The notes beneath the pieces were generated by a model. The model ran no database searches and had not been told where the DNA came from. It was given only the letters and a program-made list of their open reading frames with translations. From positions 3,224,001 through 3,288,000 of the forward strand of contig NZ_CP035103.1 of NCBI RefSeq assembly GCF_006094695.1: a stretch of DNA of 64,000 nucleotides, given 5' to 3'. The position numbers and the translations under genes are program-made. This DNA is from Kocuria rosea (GTDB lineage Bacteria > Actinomycetota > Actinomycetes > Actinomycetales > Micrococcaceae). The first letter of the stretch is position 1. Each line of letters begins with the position of its first letter. This document shows, one piece after another, positions 25,493 through 32,150 of the stretch.

Positions 25493-25879
25493 TCAGCCCC
25501 GCGGGGAGGGTCCCTCGGACGGCGCGTCCTCGCGCCGGCGCCGGGGGGTCCCCGCGATGCGCAGCGCGGCCTGGACCGCCAGCAGCGCGAACGCCGCGTA
25601 GTAGATCCCCACGGAGGGGTAGAGCTGGGGGACGGTGCCGTTCCAGCCCACCAGGGTGAGCACGAACAGGATGCCGCCGAGCACGAGCAGCCCGAGGTGC
25701 GCGGTGCCGAAGGCGCCCCGCTCGCCGCGGCGGGCGAGGAAGAGCGCCAGGACGGCGAAGAAGATCGGGAAGAGCATCTGGCCCACCACGGTGATGCCGT
25801 TCTGGTGGTACTCGTAGCGGCCGAGCGCCTGGATCACGGCGGTGGCGGCGAGGAGCAGCGGGGCGAGCAGGGACGTCAT
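25493..25879 (-). CDS. Small four-helix membrane protein, unknown function
   Basis: 128 residues. Four hydrophobic segments lie at about 3-20, 30-48, 58-78 and 88-107, followed by a 20-residue Arg/Pro/Glu-rich tail likely in the cytoplasm. No recognised motif. AACAGGT lies upstream of ATG at 25879. It converges with the epoxide hydrolase-like gene with only 4 bp between stops. I cannot assign a function. The 146 bp between it and moeA contain nothing I recognise. Confidence 0.65.
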   Translation of the reverse strand: MTSLLAPLLLAATAVIQALGRYEYHQNGITVVGQMLFPIFFAVLALFLARRGERGAFGTAHLGLLVLGGILFVLTLVGWNGTVPQLYPSVGIYYAAFALLAVQAALRIAGTPRRRREDAPSEGPSPRG

Positions 25880-26025
25880 GGGGACCTGTTCTGTGCGATC
25901 GTCCGGGCGGGGGCGCGGACCAGTCTAGCGAGCGGCGGGGACACCGCCGCGGCGCCCCGGGCCGGGCCGGAGCCGCCCCGGTGGTGGTGCGGCCCTGCGG
26001 TCCCGCGGGCCGGGCGCGCACCGGG

Positions 26026-27258
26026 TCAGTCGAGCAGCAGCAGCTCCACCGGGGTCCCCGCCGGCAGCTCGGCCCCGCCCGCCGGCACGAGCGCGAGGGC
26101 GTTGGCCCGGGCCGCGGCGGCCAGCAGGTGGGAGCCGGACCCGCCCGCCATCCGCACCGTGGCGCCGTCCCAGACGGCGCGGCGCACCTGGGTCCGCCCG
26201 GGCAGCGGCCGGACGGCCTCCGCGAGGGGCCCCGTGCGGCGGGCCCGCGGCGCCGGGGCGCCCACGGTCCCGGTCAGGGCGGGGCGGAGGAACATCTCGA
26301 AGGACACGAGGGTGCTGACGGGGTTGCCGGGGAGGCAGACGAAGGGAACGCCGCCCGGCGCCGCGAGACCCTGCGGCCCCCCGGGCTGCATCGCGACGTG
26401 CACGAACTCGCCGTGGGGCGCGAGCACCTGCCGGACGACCTCGTAGGCGCCCTCGCTGACCCCGCCGGAGGAGACGAAGAAGTCGGGCCTCCGCGCGGTG
26501 TCCTCCGCCAGGCGTGCCGCGAAGGCGCCGGCGTCGTCGGAGAGCAGGTGGGCGCCGACCACGTCCACGCCCGCCTCCGCGAGCTGGGCGCGCAGGATCG
26601 CCGCGTTCGCGTCGAAGATCTGGGCCGGGCCGCGCGCGGCGCCGGGCGCCACGACCTCGTCGCCCGTCGTGTAGAGCACGGCCCGGGGGCGGGCGCGCAC
26701 GGTCAGCTCCGCGCACCCCAGCGCGGCCGCGAGCCCGATCCGGGCGGGGGTGAGCCGCTGCCCCGCGACCAGCGCCGTGTCCCCGGCGACGACGTCCTCG
26801 CCCGCGCGGCGGACGAACCTCCCGGCCGGCTGGCCCGCCGGGAGCCGCAGGCGCGCCCCGGGTGCCGGGAAGCCCCCCGGCAGCGACTCCTCGACGGGCA
26901 CCACGGCGTCCGCGCCGGACGGCAGGGGCGCGCCGGTCATGACGGGGGCCGCCTCCCCGGGGCCGAGCGGGCCGGGGACGTGGCCGGCGGGCACGGGGGC
27001 GACGACGACGAACGGGGTGCGCCCGTCCTCCCCGGGCGCCGTCCGGCTGTCGGCGGCACGGATCGCGAAACCGTCCATCTGGGAGTTGTCGAAGGGCTGC
27101 AGGCTCAGGGGCGCCACGAGGTCCTCGGCCAGGACCCGGCCCGCCGCGGCCGCCAGCGGCACGGTCTCCGTCCGGACGCGGAGACCCCGCAGGGCCTCCG
27201 TGACCGCGCGGCGGTGCTCGTCGACGCTGCGGACCGGGTGCTGCGCGTGCCTGCTCAT
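26026..27258 (-). CDS. moeA: Molybdopterin molybdotransferase MoeA (first copy)
   Basis: A 410-residue protein that inserts molybdate into adenylated molybdopterin. FDNSQMDGFAI (near residue 60) matches the MoeA NSxMDGYA motif. PVMTGAPLPSGADAVV near 115 is the second signature. The MoCF domain has SSGGVSEGAYEVVR near 255, and the LPGNPVS motif lies near 310. ATG at 27258 is preceded by GGAGGA directly abutting the start and by TACGCT 6 nt upstream, which fits a leaderless transcript better than an SD-led one. Divergent from the small gene at 27308. A second, more distant MoeA is at 30138. Confidence 0.93.
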   Translation of the reverse strand: MSRHAQHPVRSVDEHRRAVTEALRGLRVRTETVPLAAAAGRVLAEDLVAPLSLQPFDNSQMDGFAIRAADSRTAPGEDGRTPFVVVAPVPAGHVPGPLGPGEAAPVMTGAPLPSGADAVVPVEESLPGGFPAPGARLRLPAGQPAGRFVRRAGEDVVAGDTALVAGQRLTPARIGLAAALGCAELTVRARPRAVLYTTGDEVVAPGAARGPAQIFDANAAILRAQLAEAGVDVVGAHLLSDDAGAFAARLAEDTARRPDFFVSSGGVSEGAYEVVRQVLAPHGEFVHVAMQPGGPQGLAAPGGVPFVCLPGNPVSTLVSFEMFLRPALTGTVGAPAPRARRTGPLAEAVRPLPGRTQVRRAVWDGATVRMAGGSGSHLLAAAARANALALVPAGGAELPAGTPVELLLLD

Positions 27259-27307
27259 TCCTCCAGCGTAGGTGCCGGGGCGCGCCCGTCCTGGCAGGAT
27301 CGGGGCC

Positions 27308-27637
27308 ATGACGCAACGGGATGTGGAGCACACGCCGGACGGCCGGTGGATCGTGGTGGACGGCCGGCGGTGGCGCCGCCAGGATCCCGGGCTGCCCGAG
27401 GACGTCGCGGCCCGGCTGACGTCCCACCTGGGCCGGGCCCGGGCGGCCGTCCGCACGGTGCGGCGGGACGGCACGAAGGAGGAGCTGCGGGCCGTGCGGG
27501 ACAGGGTGGGACTCGCCAAGCTGGGCCTCGGTGAGCGCGGCACGCCGTGGTGGGAGCAGTCGCCCGCCGAGCAGGAGGCCCGGTGGACGGATGCTCTCGC
27601 GCGGCTGGACGAGCAGGCCCCGCCGGAGCCGGCGTGA
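27308..27637 (+). CDS. Small hydrophilic protein of unknown function
   Basis: A 109-residue soluble protein. It begins HTPDGRWIVVDGRRWRRQDP, then has a basic helical stretch, and closes with GLGERGTPWWEQSP. This layout recurs in small actinobacterial proteins that databases often label biopolymer transporter Tol without evidence; I would keep it as hypothetical. It has no membrane helix and no cysteine. ATG at 27308 has no clear SD; CAGGAT lies 7 nt upstream, so it may be leaderless. A longer start at 27272 adds 12 residues. Confidence 0.65.
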   Translation: MTQRDVEHTPDGRWIVVDGRRWRRQDPGLPEDVAARLTSHLGRARAAVRTVRRDGTKEELRAVRDRVGLAKLGLGERGTPWWEQSPAEQEARWTDALARLDEQAPPEPA

Positions 27638-27749
27638 CGCCGTACGGCGCCCGGGGCGTTCTCGGCATGCTGGGGACTGATTACACTGGGCGGACCATCC
27701 CGGCACGCCGAGCACCGTGCGGGCCGGGGACGACCACCGAGGCGGTGAC

Positions 27750-28928
27750 ATGAGCGTTTCCCTGGGACTGCCGCGGCTCCGCGACACCGGTCCGGGCCCC
27801 AGCGGCGCCCCGGCCGGGGCCGGGCTGATGGACCGCCACGGCCGCCGCGCCACCGACCTGCGCCTGTCGGTGATCGACAAGTGCAATCTGCGCTGCACCT
27901 ACTGCATGCCCGCCGGAGGCCTGCCTTGGCTGCCCGCCGCCCAGCTGATGACCCCCGCCGAGATCACCCGCATCGTGCGCGTGGGCGTCGAGCAGCTCGG
28001 GGTCACCGAGCTGCGCCTGACCGGCGGGGAGCCCCTGGTGCGGGCCGACCTCGAGGAGATCGTGGCCGGGATCCGTGCTACCCACCCGGACCTGCCGGTC
28101 TCGCTCACCACCAACGGCATCGGCCTCACCACCCGCGCCCGGACCCTCGCGGCGGCGGGGCTGAGCCGGATCAACATCTCCCTGGACTCCCTGGACGCCG
28201 ACACCTTCCGGACCCTGGCCCGCCGGGACCGGCTCGCCGACGTGCTGGCCGGGGCGGAGGCGGCGGCCGCGGCCGGGCTGGACCCGGTGAAGATCAACGC
28301 GGTGCTGATGCGCGGGGTCAACGACCACGAGGCCCCCGACCTGCTCGCCTTCGCCCTGGAGCGCGGCTTCGCCCTGCGGTTCATCGAGCAGATGCCCCTG
28401 GACGCCGACCACGGCTGGACCCGGGCGGACATGGTCACCGCCGCCGAGATCCGCCACCGGCTCGCCGGCCGGTTCCGGCTGGCCCCGCACCCGGGTCCGC
28501 GCGAGGGCGCCCCGGCCGAGCTCTGGGACGTGCACCCCCGCACGGCCAGCGCCGCCCCCGTGGACTCCGGCGCGACCTCGGACGCGACGTCCGCGGCGCC
28601 CCCCGCCGCGGCCTCCGCCCTGCGCCCCGGCGCCCAGGACCCGCCGCTGGGCACGGTGGGCGTCATCGCGTCCGTGACGGAGCCCTTCTGCGGCGACTGC
28701 AAGCGGACCCGGATCACCGCCGAGGGCAGGATCCGCTCCTGCCTGTTCTCCCACGAGGAGGTCGAGCTGCTGCCGCTGCTGCGGGCCGGTGCGACCGACG
28801 CCCAGCTGGCCGAGCGCTGGCGGGCGGCGATGTGGGCGAAACCGGCCGCCCACGGCATGGACCACGTAGGCCTGGACTCCTCCGACTACGTCCAGCCGGA
28901 GCGTTCGATGAGCGCGATCGGAGGCTGA
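27750..28928 (+). CDS. moaA: GTP 3',8-cyclase MoaA (radical SAM)
   Basis: A 392-residue radical SAM enzyme that starts molybdenum cofactor synthesis from GTP. The SAM-cluster motif CxxxCxxC is at C45, C49 and C52. The second cluster uses C314, C317 and C331. The protein ends in the double glycine (AIGG) needed for activity. It is longer than usual (about 330-360) because of an Ala/Ser/Pro-rich insert of about 40 residues (roughly 262-300) just before the C-terminal cluster. ATG at 27750 has GAGG upstream. It begins a plus-strand run of moaA, moaD, mobA, DUF6457 and moeA genes with short gaps, surely one operon. Confidence 0.95.
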   Translation: MSVSLGLPRLRDTGPGPSGAPAGAGLMDRHGRRATDLRLSVIDKCNLRCTYCMPAGGLPWLPAAQLMTPAEITRIVRVGVEQLGVTELRLTGGEPLVRADLEEIVAGIRATHPDLPVSLTTNGIGLTTRARTLAAAGLSRINISLDSLDADTFRTLARRDRLADVLAGAEAAAAAGLDPVKINAVLMRGVNDHEAPDLLAFALERGFALRFIEQMPLDADHGWTRADMVTAAEIRHRLAGRFRLAPHPGPREGAPAELWDVHPRTASAAPVDSGATSDATSAAPPAAASALRPGAQDPPLGTVGVIASVTEPFCGDCKRTRITAEGRIRSCLFSHEEVELLPLLRAGATDAQLAERWRAAMWAKPAAHGMDHVGLDSSDYVQPERSMSAIGG

Positions 28929-28934
28929 GCAGGG

Positions 28935-29204
28935 ATGCTGATCCGCTACTTCGCCGCCGCCCGCGCTGCGGCCGGCACCGACGCCGAGACCCTGGAGGTC
29001 CCCGACGACCGGCCCTGCACGCGCCGGGACGTGGAGAACCTGCTGGCCCGGGCCCACCCCGAGCCGCCACCGGGACAGCCTCCGCTGGCGCAGGTGCTGG
29101 CCCGGTCCAGCTTCCTGCTCGACGGCGTGGCCTGCCCTGATCCCGACACCCCGGTCCCGTCCGGGGCGGTGCTCGACGTCCTGCCGCCCTTCTCCGGCGG
29201 ATGA
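28935..29204 (+). CDS. moaD: Molybdopterin synthase sulfur carrier subunit MoaD
   Basis: An 89-residue ubiquitin-fold protein of the MoaD/ThiS family. It begins MLIRYFAAAR and ends in PPFSGG. The terminal glycine would be adenylated by the MoeB protein and converted to a thiocarboxylate that gives sulfur to MoaE. It sits 6 bp after moaA and 4 bp before mobA. Its MoaE partner is encoded about 16 kb away, at 12710, so the synthase genes are split between two operons. Confidence 0.92.
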   Translation: MLIRYFAAARAAAGTDAETLEVPDDRPCTRRDVENLLARAHPEPPPGQPPLAQVLARSSFLLDGVACPDPDTPVPSGAVLDVLPPFSGG

Positions 29205-29208
29205 GCGC

Positions 29209-29802
29209 GTGAGCGCCCCGGGACCGGCCCCGGTCTTCCACGCCGTGGTCCTGGCGGGCGGCCGCTCCGCCCGCCTGGGCGGCCGGCCCAAGGCCGGTCT
29301 GCGGCGAGCCGGGCGCACCCTGCTGGAGCTCACGCTGGACGCGGTCCGGGAGGCGGCGGGCGTCGTCGTCGTCGGCCCGGCGGACCCGGCCGTCCCCGCG
29401 CACGTGCTGCGCACCCGGGAGGACCCGCCGTTCTCCGGCCCGGCCGCGGGCATCGCCGCCGGGCTGCGCGCCCTCGACGCCCTGCCCGCCGCACAGTGGA
29501 CCCTGACCCTGGCGTGCGACATGCCCGGGGTGTCACGGGCCGTGCCCCTCCTGTTGGAGGCGGCCCGGACCGGTGACGGCGCCGCCGGCTACGTGTCGGT
29601 CCCGCCCGACGGCCACCGCCAGCCCCTCGCCGCCCTCTACCGCAGCGACGTGCTGCGCCGGGCCTTCGCGGGGCAGGACGCCGCGGACCGGTCCGTGTTC
29701 TCGTTCGTGCGCGAGCTCCCGCTCCGGGACGTCACCGTGCCCGAGGACGCCACCGCGGACGTCGATACGTGGGACGATGTGCACAGGCACCACCTGACCT
29801 GA
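29209..29802 (+). CDS. mobA: Molybdenum cofactor guanylyltransferase MobA-like
   Basis: A 197-residue nucleotidyltransferase. AVVLAGGRSARLGGRPKAGL (near residues 11-30) is the GTP-binding signature of MobA. TLACDMPGVS near residue 104 has the metal-binding Asp. It would join GMP to Mo-molybdopterin to make the MGD form that NarG needs. GTG at 29209 is the only start that does not overlap moaD heavily. It is on the short side for the family but complete. Confidence 0.88.
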   Translation: MSAPGPAPVFHAVVLAGGRSARLGGRPKAGLRRAGRTLLELTLDAVREAAGVVVVGPADPAVPAHVLRTREDPPFSGPAAGIAAGLRALDALPAAQWTLTLACDMPGVSRAVPLLLEAARTGDGAAGYVSVPPDGHRQPLAALYRSDVLRRAFAGQDAADRSVFSFVRELPLRDVTVPEDATADVDTWDDVHRHHLT

Positions 29803-29841
29803 CCACGAGCGGGCGGCCCCACCGCCCGGGAGGAGCGGCGC

Positions 29842-30138
29842 ATGCCCAAGGACCTGAGCCCGTCCGAGCACGAGATCCTGGAACGGTGGGTCGAGGCCGT
29901 GCGGGCGGCCCTGGACGTGCCCGACGCCGGCCTCCCCCTGGACGCCGTGCTGGGACTCACCGGCAGGATCGCCCACGGCACCGTGCGCCCCGCCGTCCCG
30001 CCCACCGCCTACCTGCTCGGCTACCACGTGGGCCGCGCCGCGGCCGCGGGCGAGGACGAGCACCGCGTCCTGGACCGCGCGCTGCAGACCGTCGACGGTC
30101 TCGTCCCCGCCGCCCGCCGAACCCCCGAGGAGAACTGA
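29842..30138 (+). CDS. DUF6457 small protein in the moco operon
   Basis: A 98-residue helical protein of the DUF6457 type (recognised from the LERWVEAVRAALDV and PTAYLLGYHVGRAA segments). In actinobacteria such genes typically lie beside mobA and moeA, which suggests an accessory role in molybdenum cofactor maturation, but no function is known to me. ATG follows GGGAGGAG. Its stop overlaps the start of the next moeA by one base (TGATG), so translation is coupled. No cysteine or obvious catalytic motif. Confidence 0.78.
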   Translation: MPKDLSPSEHEILERWVEAVRAALDVPDAGLPLDAVLGLTGRIAHGTVRPAVPPTAYLLGYHVGRAAAAGEDEHRVLDRALQTVDGLVPAARRTPEEN

Positions 30139-31505
30139 TGTCCGGACTGCCCCTGCCCCACGACACCAACAGCCCCTACACGCACGCGCTGCCCGTCATC
30201 GAGGACGACAGCGGCACGCCCGAGAGCGCCCCCGAGGAGGTCGAGACCGTCCACGACGCCGACTGGCACCGGGCCCGGCAGTTCTCCTACGACATCGCCA
30301 CCGCGCTGCCCAGCCACTGGCTGCCCCTGCAGGAGGCGCTCGGCGAGGTCCTCGCCGAGGACGTCACCGCCCCGATCCCGGTCCCGCACTACGCCTCCTC
30401 CGCCATGGACGGCTACGCCGTGGCCGGCCCCCAGCCGTGGACGGTGGTCTTCCCCGAGCCTGTGGAGACCGACCCCCGCAAGATGCTGACCATCCCGCCG
30501 CGGGAGCTCTACCGCCCGGTGCTCAACCTGGAGCCCGGCGAGGCCACCCGCATCGTCACCGGCGGACTCGTCCCCGCCGGGGCCCGGGCCGTGCTGCGGG
30601 ACGAGTACGCGCAGCTGTCCGAGGAGGGCACCGTGCTCACGATCGCGGCCCACGCCCCCTCGGCCGAGGACATCCCCTACGGGCAGAACATCCGCCGCAC
30701 CGGCGAGGAGGTCGCGGCCGGGGACGTCATCCTGCACGCCGACTGCCTGCTCAACCCGGCGCACATCGCCTTCGCCGCCGTCAGCGGCCACGACATGCTC
30801 CCGGTCCGCCGCCGTCCGCGCGTGACGATCCTGCTCACCGGCAGCGAGGTGGTCGAGGACGGGATCCCCGAGCCGGGCCAGGTCCGGGACGCCTTCGGCC
30901 CCCAGCTGCCCACGTTCGTGGAGATGCTGGGCGGGTCCGTGGACCAGCTCCGGCGCGTCGAGGACACCGCGAAGGCGATGCTCTCCGCCCTGACCGAGGC
31001 GCCCTCCGGCATGGCGTCGGTGCTCGATGCCCGCACCGAAGTGGTCATCACCACCGGCGGGACCGGGCACTCCGACGCCGACCACGTCCGCTCGGCGCTC
31101 CAGGAGCTCGGGGCGGTCTTCCTGCTCGACGGCCTCGCCCAGCGCCCGGGCCACCCCACGTTCCTGGCACGGCTGCCCGAGGACGGCCCCTTCGTGGTGG
31201 GCCTGCCCGGCAATCCGCTGGCCGCGATGACCAGCATCTTCACGGTGGCCCAGCCCCTGCTCGCCAAGCTGCACAGCGACCGGCCCCCGGCCACGCGCAC
31301 CCTGCCGGCGGCCGAGGACCTGCCGGGCCAGAAGGTCACCGCCCTGGTGCCCGCCTACCTCCGGGACGGGACGGTCGCCCCCCGGGACCGGGTCGGCGCG
31401 AACATGCTCCGCGGGCTCGCCCACGCGGACGTCATCGCCGTGGTCCCGCCGGGCGGCGTGACCGCCGGGCAGGACGTCGAGGTGGTCCCCCTGCCCTGGC
31501 GCTGA
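30138..31505 (+). CDS. Molybdopterin molybdotransferase MoeA-like (second copy)
   Basis: A 455-residue MoeA paralogue. It starts with an acidic, probably disordered extension of about 45 residues (DDSGTPESAPEEVE). The MoeA motif YASSAMDGYAV is at about 86-96, TGGLVPAGARAVL at about 140, ITTGGTGHSDADHVRSAL near 308, and LPGNPLAAMTS near 358. Residue spacing differs from the moeA copy at 26026, with a longer segment in domain III. Both copies keep the key motifs, so they may divide labour, for example between molybdate insertion and a different metal or target enzyme. Last gene of the operon; a strong terminator follows 3 bp after it. Confidence 0.88.
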   Translation: MSGLPLPHDTNSPYTHALPVIEDDSGTPESAPEEVETVHDADWHRARQFSYDIATALPSHWLPLQEALGEVLAEDVTAPIPVPHYASSAMDGYAVAGPQPWTVVFPEPVETDPRKMLTIPPRELYRPVLNLEPGEATRIVTGGLVPAGARAVLRDEYAQLSEEGTVLTIAAHAPSAEDIPYGQNIRRTGEEVAAGDVILHADCLLNPAHIAFAAVSGHDMLPVRRRPRVTILLTGSEVVEDGIPEPGQVRDAFGPQLPTFVEMLGGSVDQLRRVEDTAKAMLSALTEAPSGMASVLDARTEVVITTGGTGHSDADHVRSALQELGAVFLLDGLAQRPGHPTFLARLPEDGPFVVGLPGNPLAAMTSIFTVAQPLLAKLHSDRPPATRTLPAAEDLPGQKVTALVPAYLRDGTVAPRDRVGANMLRGLAHADVIAVVPPGGVTAGQDVEVVPLPWR

Positions 31506-31507
31506 CG

Positions 31508-31548
31508 CGCCGAGGGCCCGGACACCGGTGGTGTCCGGGCTCTCGGCG
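31508..31548. terminator. Strong bidirectional hairpin terminator
   Basis: A 19-bp stem (31508-31526 with 31530-31548, one G-T wobble) closes on the 3-nt loop GGT. It lies between the stop of the second moeA and the convergent DUF456 gene and can end both transcripts. Confidence 0.8.
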
Positions 31549-31565
31549 TCCCCGGCTTCGCGGGC

Positions 31566-32066
31566 TCAGGCGGTCGTGAAGAGGACCAGCGCGCCCAGCA
31601 CGAAGACCGTGGAGGCGGCGAGCGCGCACGCGAACTCCACGACGATCCCCAGGCCCGCCGCCTTAAGACCCGCCCAGCTGGAGTCCAGCGCCGCCCGGAG
31701 GTCCCGCTGGCGAGCGGTCTCGCTCAGCAGCAGGCCCACGAAGAACCCCACGAAGATCCCGACCACCGGGATCACGAACAGCCCCACCACGGCGCCGGCC
31801 GCGGCGTAGAGGAGGGAGCGGTTGGGGATCTGCCGGCGCTTGAGCCGGGTGCCGGTGAGCACGGCGCTCGCGGCCATCCCGGCGATCGCCAGCGCGGAGC
31901 CGATCCCCAGCACGGTCCAGCCCTCGACCGCCTGGACCGTGAGGGCCCAGACGAGGAGGCCGACCACGATCAGGATCGAGCCCGGCAGCACCGGCACGAT
32001 GATGCCGAGGCACCCGACGACGAGCAGGGCGGCGGTGATGAGGGTCGCGATGATCTCGGCAGTCAC
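31566..32066 (-). CDS. DUF456 domain membrane protein
   Basis: A 166-residue membrane protein with about four hydrophobic regions, including the Gly-rich PVVGIFVGFFVGLLLSE segment typical of DUF456. The opening VGCLGIIVPVLPGSILIVVG is also typical. Function is unknown in the family. The GTG start at 32066 is preceded by TACGAT with a 6-nt spacer and no ribosome binding site, so a leaderless transcript is likely. Divergent from the NirK fusion gene. Confidence 0.8.
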   Translation of the reverse strand: MTAEIIATLITAALLVVGCLGIIVPVLPGSILIVVGLLVWALTVQAVEGWTVLGIGSALAIAGMAASAVLTGTRLKRRQIPNRSLLYAAAGAVVGLFVIPVVGIFVGFFVGLLLSETARQRDLRAALDSSWAGLKAAGLGIVVEFACALAASTVFVLGALVLFTTA

Positions 32067-32150
32067 GCCCTCATCGTAGGCGGCACCCCCGGTGACAGCC
32101 GCACCCTATACTGGTATCTGAGTCGCAAATTAACTGGGCAGGTGAGCTCC

